From positions 3,782,001 to 3,846,000 of the forward strand of contig NZ_CP041188.1 in NCBI RefSeq assembly GCF_006517235.1: a stretch of DNA of 64,000 nucleotides, read 5' to 3'. Every line of letters begins with the position of its first letter. Position 1 is the first letter of the stretch. The notes below the pieces were generated by a model. That model was not told the origin of the DNA. It did not search any database and was given only the letters and a program-made list of their open reading frames with translations. The DNA comes from Pseudarthrobacter sp. NIBRBAC000502772. GTDB taxonomy: Bacteria > Actinomycetota > Actinomycetes > Actinomycetales > Micrococcaceae. The translations under genes were made by a program, and so were the position numbers. Of the stretch, positions 15,690-23,306 are shown piece after piece.

Positions 15690-16160
15690 ATGGAGAACAA
15701 GCCGAGTGAAACTACGACCGAGCGGTTGGCTGTCCACGAGTGCTGGAGTCTATTGCGGCTGGTATCTGTGGGCCGCCTGGCGGTATGGGTCGGAGACGGC
15801 CCCGATATTTTTCCCATTAACTACACGACCGACCACGGCACGATAGTCTTCCGGACAGACTCGGGGACGAAGCTTGAAGGCGCCTTGGGTGATTATCCCG
15901 TAGCTATGGAAGCCGATGGGGTTAATCCGGAAACAGGAGTGGCTTGGAGCGTTGTGATCCGCGGCAAGGCAGAACTTCTGACAAAAACAAAGGATGTTCT
16001 CGACACGTTCTCCCTGCCGCTGTTTCCCTGGCAAGCAGGAAAGAAAGACCACTTCGTACGGGTAATGCCCGATTCAATCTCCGGGCGCCGGTTTAGCGTC
16101 GCGGCCCCCAACACGTGGTGGACGCCCATTCAAGGGACCAAACCCACGGCCAGTGAATAA
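15690..16160 (+). CDS. PNPOx-like FMN-binding protein, paralogue 3
   Basis: The 156-residue protein has the blocks VHECWSLLRLVSVGRLAVWV, PDIFPINYTTDHGTIVFRTD, SGTKLEGAL, VAMEAD, AWSVVIRGKAELL, LFPWQAGKKDHFVRVMP and SISGRRFSV. It is closest in layout to paralogues 2 and 4 (same length class and LxPW segment). A short inverted element, AGCAC-TTGT-GCCTA, lies just before the ATG and is a poor match to the DosR-like box. It stands alone, with about 560 bp of decayed sequence following. Confidence 0.87.
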   Translation: MENKPSETTTERLAVHECWSLLRLVSVGRLAVWVGDGPDIFPINYTTDHGTIVFRTDSGTKLEGALGDYPVAMEADGVNPETGVAWSVVIRGKAELLTKTKDVLDTFSLPLFPWQAGKKDHFVRVMPDSISGRRFSVAAPNTWWTPIQGTKPTASE

Positions 16161-16323
16161 CGAACCAGTATTCCCAGGCCCGGAAGAACGCACACCCCGG
16201 CGGGCACGTCATGGATGAGCGGCAGCAGCCCAGCGCTTCGGCCAATACTTGGCATGATGAACGGGTCACTCATGGCGTGGTCTTTATCTTTCCGCCGGAA
16301 TTGCCGCGATTCTGTTCGTCGTG

Positions 16324-16445
16324 CTATTGATATCGGCACTGGTCATTGATTTCTGCCAGCCTGCCGATGTAGGAGGACGCCAGATATTTCCAGCAGTCCT
16401 CCACGGTAAAACTTCGGCTTTCGGTCCCGGCTGTGAAGTGCCCAT
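16324..16445 (-). pseudogene. N-terminal remnant of a PNPOx-like gene
   Basis: From ATG 16445 the frame reads MGTSQPGPKAEVL; a one-base loss then shifts to VEDCWKYLASSYIGRLAEIN, which ends at a stop (16324-16326). It matches the head of the decayed gene at 7896 (MGSSSEPHAKVLALDDCWKY, SSYIGR). Nothing of the FMN-site half remains. This makes it the seventh member of the family in 11 kb. A 7-bp inverted repeat (CTCGGGC/GCCCGAG, 16468-16490) lies just upstream. Confidence 0.65.
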
Positions 16446-16500
16446 GGCCGTGATTCTATGCGTCCGGCTCGGGCGTGAGTAGAGCCCGAGTACCAGCTGT

Positions 16501-16667
16501 CGGTGTGGCGCAAGACAATATCCCCTGGTATCCGCGCCCTTTCTTACTCAGGCCAGCTGAACATGGTCATCGTCGCCAACACCGGCGCCATCCCCGATCT
16601 GGAGGTCTTTAGCTCCGGGTTTTCCCAAGCGTTTTCCCACCTTCGAAAGGGCTCGCAAGGGCGATGA
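16501..16667 (+). pseudogene. possible C-terminal remnant of a WS/DGAT-type acyltransferase
   Basis: The plus-strand frame ending at TGA 16665 reads ISPGIRALSYSGQLNMVIVA followed by NTGAIPDLEVFSSGF. The SYxGQLN...A....PDL pattern is the last conserved block of wax-ester synthase/diacylglycerol acyltransferases (DUF1298 part). No catalytic HHxxxDG region is present, so only the tail remains. An intact member of this family lies at 25932. The match is short and the call tentative. Confidence 0.35.
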
Positions 16668-16723
16668 CGACCGCAGGCTACAGAGGCAACACTCATAGGG
16701 TTCTCCCGACCATAAGATAAGGC

Positions 16724-17614
16724 ATGGACTTCGAGGATGCGCTCTGGACGGTGTTGGGAGCCGTGCTGATTCTGCTAATGGTTGCAGACGTCTTCCATAC
16801 ACTCCTTTACCCGCACGGGTCCGGCCCGGTCTGCAGGACAATAATGCGCGGATTCTGGCTTCTCTCCAGATTGAGAGGGCGCGCTTCCACGATCGCGGCT
16901 CCCTTGGCAATGGCCGCTGTTATTGGCGCCTGGGCAGGGCTGGCCGTCATGGGCTGGGCTCTGCTCTACCTGCCACATTTGCCGGACGGATTCGTTTACG
17001 AAAGCGGTGTGCCGCAACGGGGTGACTTCGTCGAAGCGGTCTACATCTCCATGGTCACTCTATCCACCGTTGGGTACGGCGAAATAGTGGCAGGCCATCC
17101 TCTGCTCAGGCTGGTGGCGGCATCCCAGGCCGTTACCGGGTTCGGGTTGCTCACGGCCACGGTCTCCTGGATCCTGCAAACCTACCCGGCTCTTAGCCGT
17201 CGCCGGGCTCTTGCCCACCGCCTGAACCTGTTCAGGGAAGCGGCCGGTCCTGAGGGCGCATCTTCACTGGATCCACGGCATGCTGCCGGGCTGCTCGAAT
17301 CACTGGCCGGGAACGTGGCTTCGGTCAGCATAGATTTGCTCTCATTCCATGAAACCTATTACTTCCACGAAGTCGAGCAGAGGGGTTCCTTGCCGGCCAC
17401 CGTCACTTACGCACAGCAACTCGCGTCCGAAGCCCAAGCCAGTGAAAACAAGGAACTCCGATTTGCCGGACGGATGTTGGATGCAGCCCTGGAAGATCTC
17501 GCCGCAGTACTTCGCGGCAAATTCGGTCATCCAGGGACGACGTCCTCGGCCGTGTTTGACAGCTACGCACTGCACCACCGGCACCGTCAGCCCCGCGAAC
17601 CGAACACAAAATAG
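16724..17614 (+). CDS. two-TM potassium-channel-type protein
   Basis: The 296-residue protein has hydrophobic helices at about 8-28 and 60-88. A pore loop with the K+ selectivity filter follows (residues 109-120, SMVTLSTVGYGE), then another helix (about 128-152, LRLVAASQAVTGFGLLTATV). The soluble C-terminal half is helical and His-containing, with no RCK Rossmann glycine motif. TVGYG is the canonical K+ filter. Expected location is the cytoplasmic membrane; gating input is unknown. It lies between two FMN-binding paralogues in the stress island. Potassium flux as part of a stress response is inference. No clear DosR-like box precedes it. Confidence 0.85.
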   Translation: MDFEDALWTVLGAVLILLMVADVFHTLLYPHGSGPVCRTIMRGFWLLSRLRGRASTIAAPLAMAAVIGAWAGLAVMGWALLYLPHLPDGFVYESGVPQRGDFVEAVYISMVTLSTVGYGEIVAGHPLLRLVAASQAVTGFGLLTATVSWILQTYPALSRRRALAHRLNLFREAAGPEGASSLDPRHAAGLLESLAGNVASVSIDLLSFHETYYFHEVEQRGSLPATVTYAQQLASEAQASENKELRFAGRMLDAALEDLAAVLRGKFGHPGTTSSAVFDSYALHHRHRQPREPNTK

Positions 17615-17883
17615 CCTCCCAGCGTTGCCCAGACTGACGTCGCATGTGCTCGGGTCCGAAATATGGCTAGCGCTGGGGCTCCGGCCATTGTCGTATAGGG
17701 TTGGGCAACGGGAGCTGCCATCGCCTGGTCCATCGGAATGCTGGCCCCGCAGTAGGGGCGGCATGGACCTTAATGACCGCTTATGCTGCCGTTGGTCATC
17801 GTCCTCGGAAGCGTTCTCTTGCTCTCAATCCCCGCGCTGCAATGGATGGTCCTGCGACGTTTCGGTCGCCAGGGATCACCCAC

Positions 17884-18348
17884 CTATTCGAAGGCGGACC
17901 TACGCCGATCAACCTCGGAAATCTTCCAGATGTCAGGCTTTACGGTATGGAACAGGCGTCCTGTTATGGATTCGGGAATCACGCGCATGTATATGTTCTT
18001 TTCCCCTGGCTCCCAAGGCTGCAGACCCAGAGTGTCTGCAGCCTTCTTTTCGAGAGGGTCAAGAACGATCCGGATTTTTCCTTGGGCCACCACGCTCCAC
18101 GCCATCTGCGTCCGCGGTTTATACCCGTCAACTTCTAACGCGGATTCAACGTCTAGACCCGCCCAAAACTTGCTGCCGACCGCTGACCTGAAGACCAAAG
18201 TCTCCCCGTCGACAACGTAATTAATCGGGAAGATGTCCGGACGGCGCTGGACGACGACTGCGAGCCGACCAACAGTGTCCGACCGCAAGAGATCCCAGCA
18301 GGCTTCCGGGCCGAGACGCTCAACCGCATTCTTGCCAGCCTTTTCCAT
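17884..18348 (-). CDS. PNPOx-like FMN-binding protein, paralogue 4
   Basis: The 154-residue protein has the blocks GPEACWDLLRSDTVGRLAVV, PDIFPINYVVDGETLVFRSA, VGSKFWAGL, SALEVDG, AWSVVAQGKIRIV, LGLQPWEPGEKNIYMRVIPE and SITGRLF. In place of the SGTK of the other copies it has VGSK, which may alter flavin-phosphate contacts. A DosR-like box is 36 bp upstream. The 269 bp between the channel gene and this gene (17615-17883) hold no supported gene. A hydrophobic plus-strand frame from 17783 (LPLVIVLGSVLLLSIPALQW) overlaps this gene on the other strand and is not called. Confidence 0.87.
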   Translation of the reverse strand: MEKAGKNAVERLGPEACWDLLRSDTVGRLAVVVQRRPDIFPINYVVDGETLVFRSAVGSKFWAGLDVESALEVDGYKPRTQMAWSVVAQGKIRIVLDPLEKKAADTLGLQPWEPGEKNIYMRVIPESITGRLFHTVKPDIWKISEVDRRRSAFE

Positions 18349-18383
18349 GGCGAGATGGTACCCCTGATGGCAGACCCCGGTTA

Positions 18384-18397
18384 GGGGCTTACGTCCT
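18384..18397 (-). promoter_or_regulatory. DosR-like box upstream of PNPOx paralogue 4
   Basis: Read toward the gene the element is AGGAC-GTAA-GCCCC followed by TAA, 36 bp before the start codon at 18348. On the plus strand it reads GGGGC-TTAC-GTCCT, which matches 11 of 14 positions of the mycobacterial DosR core GGGACTWWAGTCCC. It overlaps the stop codon of the PaaK-like gene. This is the best single match to the published consensus in the window. Confidence 0.5.
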
Positions 18398-19757
18398 AGT
18401 GCGGTGCGGCAAGCCCTCGTACGAACGGCGCTTTACCAAGGGCTGTCCGTTCGAGGTGATCGGCCAGCTGCACGTCCACCCGGGTTTCCACAACGCCGGC
18501 CGCGTTGAGCGCGCCGATGACAGCGGCGCGGACTCCCTCGATGGATGCCCCGGGAGCGAGGCCTGCCAGGAGGACCCGGAGCCCCGAGGCCTCCTGAATG
18601 ACTTGCCACCCCGCGCTGCCGGCTTCATCGAGTACGTGGTGGAACACGATCGGGTGGATGCTGACCGGTCCTTGCCTGCCTGGCAGGTTCAGAATGTCTT
18701 CGAGCCGCCCTTCGATGTCTCCCAGCAAAGTGAAAGCGCGCCCGCACGGGCAGCCTCGTCCGCCCAGTCTGACGGAGTCGGACATTTCGTACCGGATTAG
18801 CGGCAGGGTGCGGGAGAACAGCACGGTCACGAGGAGCCTCGCCCCAGTAGTGCCGGGCGGCACGGGGTTCCCGTCCTGGTCCACCGGTTCGATGATCAGC
18901 AGGTCCTCGTAGACGTGCCGGTTCCGGTAGGTGCAGGGGGAGGCGATCCCGGCCGTTTCGGTGGCGGCGTAAACGTCGAAGGGCGCGCTTCCCCACGCCG
19001 CTTCGAGTTCCGCTGCGGTGTGCGGGGTGAGCACTTCGGAGGCGGACATCACGCCCTGGGGTGAGATGTGCAGACGTCCGGCATGCTGCTCCGCGGCGAG
19101 AGGTTTCAGTGCTGAGGCGTAGCCGACCAGGATCCTGGGTTGGAACCGGTTCAGCGCGGCGACCGTGTCCTCCATGGGTGCGGTGACGTCCAGCCGGAGG
19201 GTGGGGACAAGCCGGGAGCGCAGGGACGCTCCGACGACGGCGGACTGGTGGGTGGGGACGCGGGAGCTGACCAGTGCCATTTTCAGTGGCCGGGTCGGCC
19301 CTGCGGAGATCCCGGCCCAGTCGTTCGCCCGGGCATAGGAGGCCAGGACGGTGCCCCATTCGGAGCGGTTCCAGATGAAGGTCCCGCGCCGGCCCGTGGT
19401 TCCTGCCGTCGCCGCAGCCCACCACCGGCCCTGCCATGGCACTCCCGGGTCTCCGCCGCTTTCGGTCAGTGACCGCAGGTGCGCCTCCAGATCCGCCCGC
19501 CGCAGGTCCGGGGTGGTGACTGCCTCGTCGAAGTGGGCCATCAGGTCAGCCTTCGTCACAGGAGGCAACTGATCCAAGGGCGCGTCGTGCAGTCCTGTGT
19601 GGTGGCGCCGGTAGAACTCCGAGCCGGCGTAGGCTGCGCGGCGCAGCTCCTGCAGGGCATGGTCCTGGTGGGCGGTGATCCGGGCGGCGTCCCAGTGATC
19701 CCTTCTCCGCCACGCGGCCCGCAGGAACACCACCCGGGAGATGAGGCGGAGGTCCAT
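18396..19757 (-). CDS. PaaK-like adenylate-forming enzyme (phenylacetate-CoA ligase family)
   Basis: The 453-residue protein keeps the family plan. An N-terminal helical part contains ELRRAAYAGSEFYRRHHTGL, the phosphate loop is AAATAGTTGRRGTFIWN, the central ATEVT-like motif is VYAATETAGIAS, and the late block is LIRYEMSDSVRLGGRGCPCG, with the Cys pair seen in many PaaK-like proteins. Such enzymes activate aromatic or other carboxylates with ATP. It sits 9 bp after the copper ATPase gene on the same strand, so it is probably co-transcribed. I know no established tie between PaaK-like enzymes and copper. No phenylacetate pathway genes are nearby. Confidence 0.75.
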   Translation of the reverse strand: MDLRLISRVVFLRAAWRRRDHWDAARITAHQDHALQELRRAAYAGSEFYRRHHTGLHDAPLDQLPPVTKADLMAHFDEAVTTPDLRRADLEAHLRSLTESGGDPGVPWQGRWWAAATAGTTGRRGTFIWNRSEWGTVLASYARANDWAGISAGPTRPLKMALVSSRVPTHQSAVVGASLRSRLVPTLRLDVTAPMEDTVAALNRFQPRILVGYASALKPLAAEQHAGRLHISPQGVMSASEVLTPHTAAELEAAWGSAPFDVYAATETAGIASPCTYRNRHVYEDLLIIEPVDQDGNPVPPGTTGARLLVTVLFSRTLPLIRYEMSDSVRLGGRGCPCGRAFTLLGDIEGRLEDILNLPGRQGPVSIHPIVFHHVLDEAGSAGWQVIQEASGLRVLLAGLAPGASIEGVRAAVIGALNAAGVVETRVDVQLADHLERTALGKAPFVRGLAAPH

Positions 19758-19766
19758 AGTGGGGGC

Positions 19767-22304
19767 CTAGTGGGTCCCGGCCGGGGCCAGCGGCCGGACC
19801 GGGCGGGCCGTGCTTGCCTCCGGTGTTTCGGGCCGGGGCAGCCGCAGCCTCTTGAGCAGCAGGGCGTTGACGGCGACCAGGAAACTGGAGCCTGACATCG
19901 ACAGGGCCGCGATCTCCGGGCTGAGGACAATCCCGGCGAACGCGAAGACCCCGGCTGCGATGGGCAGCGCTATCGCGTTGTATCCGACGGCCCAGCCAAG
20001 GTTCTGGCGCATCTTCCGCAAAGTCCCTTTGCCGATCCGCAGGGCGATCGGCACATCCAGCGGGTCCGAGCGCATCAGCACGACGTCGGCCGTTTCGATG
20101 GCCACGTCGGTGCCGGCGCCGATCGCGATGCCAAGGTCGGCCTGGGCAAGGGCGGGGGCGTCGTTGACACCGTCCCCGACCATGGCGACTTTCTTCCCCG
20201 CCTGTTGCAGTGCGGCGATCTTCGCTGATTTGTCCCCCGGGAGCACTTCGGCGATGACGGTGTCGATGCCGAGCTGGCCTGCGATCCTTTGGGCGGTGGC
20301 TTCGTTGTCTCCGGTGAGCATGACGACTTCGATCCCGGCCTCGTGCAGGGCAGCGACGGCGGCCGGCGCGGTTTCCCTGGCGGCGTCCGCCATGGCGATC
20401 ACCGCAGCGGCGCGGCCGTCGACGGCGACGAGCACAGCGGTCCGTCCGGTTCCTGCAAGTTCGTCGCGGACCGCGGCAAGCGGACCAAGGTCGATGCCTT
20501 CGTCGGACATGAGCTTGCGGTTGCCGACCAGGACCCGGTGTCCCTCCACGGTTGCGCCGGCCCCGTGGCCGGGGACGTTCAGGAAGTCGGTGGCGGCCAG
20601 GTCGGTGGCGCCGTGTCCCTGGGCGTGCCGGACCACTGCCGCGGCAAGAGGGTGTTCGGATTCCTTTTCCACGGCGGCGACCAGAGCCAGCAGCTCGTTT
20701 TCATCGATGCCCTCAACGACGACGTCGGTAACTTCCGGTTCGCCCTTGGTCAGGGTGCCCGTCTTGTCCATGACGACGGTGTCGATCCGGGCGGAGACCT
20801 CCAGCGCGGTGGCATTCTTGAACAGGACACCGCGCTTAGCACCGAGGCCGGTGCCCACCATGATGGCCGTCGGCGTGGCAAGCCCCAACGCGTCGGGGCA
20901 GGTAATGACGACGACGGTGATGGCGAACAGCAGGGCCGCCTGGACGCCGGCGCCGAGGGCGAGCCAGGCGGCGAACGTCACGGTCCCTCCGATCAGTGCG
21001 ACCAGGACCAGCCAGAACGCGGCCCTGTCGGCCAGCCGCTGGCCCGGTGCCTTGGAGTTCTGGGCTTCCTGGACGAGGGCGACGATCTGGGCCAGGGCGG
21101 TGTCGGCTCCGACCTTGGTGGCCCGGACCCGCATCGTGCCGGTGGTGTTGATGGACGCGCCGATCACCTCCGAACCGATGGTTTTGGTCACCGGAAGGCT
21201 CTCGCCCGTGACCATGGACTCATCGACCTCCGACTGGCCGTCCTCGACCTCCCCGTCAACGGGGATTTTCGATCCCGGCCGGATCAGCAGCAGGTCCCCC
21301 GTCTGGACCTCGGAGGTGGGGATCTCGACCGTGTCCCCGTCGCGGATCACCACCGCGACCGGAGGGGCAAGCTCGAGCAGCGTACGGATGGCTTCGTTCG
21401 CTCCGCCCCTTGCGCGCATTTCAAACCAGTGGCCCAGCAGCACGAAGGAGGCCAGGACGGTGGCGGCTTCGTAGAACACCTCACCACCGCCGGTGAGGGT
21501 GACCCAGACGCTGTAGAGCCAGCCGGTGCCGACGGCGATCGCGACCAGGACCATCATGTCCAGGGTGCGGGCCTTCAGCGCCCGGTAGGCGCCGTCGAAG
21601 AAGATCCAGGCCGAGTAGAAGATGACCGGCAGGGACAGGGCCAGGGCCAGGACATCATCGCGGAGCCCGAACGGCGTCGGGGCGGTGAAACCGAACATGT
21701 CCCGGCCCATCGGCGACCACAGCGTCACGCCGATCGACAAGATCGCGGCGACCAGGAACCGGTTGCGCATGTCCTTGACCATGTCATCCATCGACATTCC
21801 GGCATGGTGTCCGCCGTGGCCCATCATCTCCTGCGGCGTCCGGGGCATCTCGCCGTGACCTCCCGGGCCATGGCCGGCATGGCTGTCCGCCGGCGGATGG
21901 GCATGCCCGGCACGGGGTTCCGCCGGTTCCGGCGCCTGTCCCGGGTGCATTCCCTGGTGATCAGGCTCCACCGGATGCACAGGCTCATGCTTCATCTTGG
22001 GGGTGCGCATGGTTTCGTCCATGGGGTAGCAGACGTGGTCGGGGACCGATTCGCCCCGGCAGTGGTACCCGCAGTCCCGGATCCACCGGGAGATCTGCTC
22101 CACGGAGGTCACGACCGGGTCAAAACTCACGGTCGCGGTCTGGGCGACCGCGTTCGCGTCGACAGCGGCGACTCCTGGCCGCTGCAGCAGCACGTGTTCC
22201 ACGACTGCTTTGGACGTGGCCCAGTGCAGGCCACGCACTTCCACGACAGTGCTCTTCAGAGGCGTGCTCACTGCTCCCGCGGCGGGCTTCGGACCGGCAG
22301 TCAT
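19767..22304 (-). CDS. P1B-type copper-translocating ATPase, CopB-like, CPD motif
   Basis: The 845-residue pump has a degenerate HMA domain (about 18-85), a His-rich linker (about 105-170, with HGGHHAGM) and eight membrane helices. The actuator TGES (about 367), phosphorylation motif DKTGTLTKG (D513) and nucleotide domain with GDGVND are present. The ion-path motif in TM6 reads [12 protein letters not shown] (C469-P470-D471) rather than CPC or CPH. The last helices ([16 protein letters not shown], then [18 protein letters not shown]) resemble CopB-type pumps. The HMA domain lacks CxxC: the site reads GLHWATSK. Export of copper from the cytosol is the likely role, with metal state uncertain. 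A CsoR-type operator stands 113 bp upstream of the start. Confidence 0.88.
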   Translation of the reverse strand: MTAGPKPAAGAVSTPLKSTVVEVRGLHWATSKAVVEHVLLQRPGVAAVDANAVAQTATVSFDPVVTSVEQISRWIRDCGYHCRGESVPDHVCYPMDETMRTPKMKHEPVHPVEPDHQGMHPGQAPEPAEPRAGHAHPPADSHAGHGPGGHGEMPRTPQEMMGHGGHHAGMSMDDMVKDMRNRFLVAAILSIGVTLWSPMGRDMFGFTAPTPFGLRDDVLALALSLPVIFYSAWIFFDGAYRALKARTLDMMVLVAIAVGTGWLYSVWVTLTGGGEVFYEAATVLASFVLLGHWFEMRARGGANEAIRTLLELAPPVAVVIRDGDTVEIPTSEVQTGDLLLIRPGSKIPVDGEVEDGQSEVDESMVTGESLPVTKTIGSEVIGASINTTGTMRVRATKVGADTALAQIVALVQEAQNSKAPGQRLADRAAFWLVLVALIGGTVTFAAWLALGAGVQAALLFAITVVVITCPDALGLATPTAIMVGTGLGAKRGVLFKNATALEVSARIDTVVMDKTGTLTKGEPEVTDVVVEGIDENELLALVAAVEKESEHPLAAAVVRHAQGHGATDLAATDFLNVPGHGAGATVEGHRVLVGNRKLMSDEGIDLGPLAAVRDELAGTGRTAVLVAVDGRAAAVIAMADAARETAPAAVAALHEAGIEVVMLTGDNEATAQRIAGQLGIDTVIAEVLPGDKSAKIAALQQAGKKVAMVGDGVNDAPALAQADLGIAIGAGTDVAIETADVVLMRSDPLDVPIALRIGKGTLRKMRQNLGWAVGYNAIALPIAAGVFAFAGIVLSPEIAALSMSGSSFLVAVNALLLKRLRLPRPETPEASTARPVRPLAPAGTH

Positions 22305-22416
22305 GGTGTGTCCTTTCGCAGGGGTATCTGAGGAGGACAGCGGCGCGGTTCACCCGCTGTCGGACCTTCACTGCGTAGAGGCTCCCGCCCGCGACGACGA
22401 TTTCCGGTTACCCCGA

Positions 22417-22441
22417 ACGTATACCCCTAGGGGGTATACGT
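22417..22441. promoter_or_regulatory. CsoR-type copper operator
   Basis: A perfect inverted repeat has 11-bp arms, ACGTATACCCC and GGGGTATACGT, around TAG. TATACCC...GGGTATA arms with a G/C-rich centre are typical of CsoR-family (Cu(I)-responsive) operators. It lies between the ATPase gene and the SHOCT gene on the minus strand, so it most likely controls the ATPase and PaaK-like gene. No csoR-like gene (about 90-120 residues with the Cys-His-Cys site) is present in the window, so the repressor must be encoded elsewhere. Confidence 0.75.
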
Positions 22442-22479
22442 CAAGGTCTTCGGCCGGACCTGGCGGACAGGCCGGCAGG

Positions 22480-22740
22480 TCATGCTCCGCGGCCGCGGCG
22501 GAGCACGGTGAGGCGGGCAGTGTATTCGCTCTCGTCGATTTCGCCGCGGGCAAACCGTTCGGCGAGCAGATTCTCCGCGATGCCCGGTCCCGGGGCGCCG
22601 CCCTCGTACCGGCGGCCTCCGGCTCCCATGGTGCGGGCGAAGAGGATGATGGCGGTGATGACGGCGCCCCAGAACAGGACGAAGCTCACCCCCATCAGAA
22701 TGTAGCCCCAGACACCCATGTTCCCGTCCCAATACATCAT
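22480..22740 (-). CDS. SHOCT-domain short membrane protein
   Basis: The 86-residue protein begins MYWDGNMGVWGYILMGVSFV, continues into one membrane helix (to about residue 37) and ends with a SHOCT motif (LLAERFARGEIDESEYTARL). It has the same design as the protein at 15089: aromatic/Met/Gly-rich start, single helix, linker, SHOCT. Here it precedes the copper ATPase instead of the multicopper oxidase, which supports a shared copper context for this family. The CsoR-type operator lies between it and the ATPase gene. Confidence 0.8.
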   Translation of the reverse strand: MMYWDGNMGVWGYILMGVSFVLFWGAVITAIILFARTMGAGGRRYEGGAPGPGIAENLLAERFARGEIDESEYTARLTVLRRGRGA

Positions 22741-22799
22741 TGCTGTTTCCTCCCTGCACCGGACGCACCAGTGCCCTGCGGTTCACTATCGTCCCGCCC

Positions 22800-23185
22800 G
22801 GTCTGCGGCGTCAGAGTCTTTGGTCCTCTTGCCCTGGCCGGTCGGCGGAGCACAAGCCAGAGCGAGGCCAGGACCAGGCCGGTGGCGGTAGCTCGCTGGG
22901 GAGGAACAGGGAGACGCCGATGCCAATGACGGGCACGAGCAGCGTCCAGGCAGTCAGGAGGTCCAGGCGGGGTGCACGCCTTCCGTGAACCAGGCCAGGA
23001 ACGCTGCCGCCGTCCCGACGAGGGAGAGGAAGAGCATGAATGTGATGAACTGAGGGGTCCAGTTGATCGCCTGTACCAGCGGCGAGCAGGACCAGCCAAG
23101 CACCTGAACCGGCGCCACTGCTGAGTCCGACCACTAGCAGGCCGACGAATCCGGCGATGATCCCGAGCAGCGTCCGTGCCAACAA
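22800..23185 (-). pseudogene. broken multi-helix membrane protein
   Basis: From a TTG start near 23185 the frame begins LARTLLGIIAGFVGLLVVGL. Hydrophobic coding then moves to a second frame (PLVQAINWTPQFITFMLFLS, then LVGTAAAFLAWFTEGVHPAW) and back (LLTAWTLLVPVIGIGVSLFL). Joined, these make a protein of about 120 residues with three or four helices. At least two frameshifts break it. I do not recognise the family. It lies upstream of the SHOCT-copper ATPase genes on the same strand and could once have been part of that unit. Confidence 0.5.
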
Positions 23186-23306
23186 ACATTGCGCGAAAGC
23201 AACCGCGGTATAGGCTGGAAGTTCTGTACGATGTTCACGGCGGCGGCAAGGCGTGGCTCCAGGCTCCTGCGCAAGTATCGCGCCTCAAACTGTCGAAGGA
23301 TGCCCG

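Noticed and set aside
15240..15737. 165-codon minus-strand frame across the SHOCT promoter
   Set aside because: It is an out-of-frame reading of the SHOCT gene and its upstream DNA; the IclR-like stub lies in another frame.
17783..18220. Plus-strand frame with a hydrophobic start (LPLVIVLGSVLLLSIPALQW)
   Set aside because: Most of it is antisense to PNPOx paralogue 4, and only the first 35 codons look membrane-like; no family match or ribosome site decides for it.
20289..22331. A 680-codon open frame on the plus strand opposite the copper ATPase
   Set aside because: It is antisense to a well-supported gene, rich in Asp/Gly/His/Arg as expected from GC-rich shadow frames, and has no recognisable domain.
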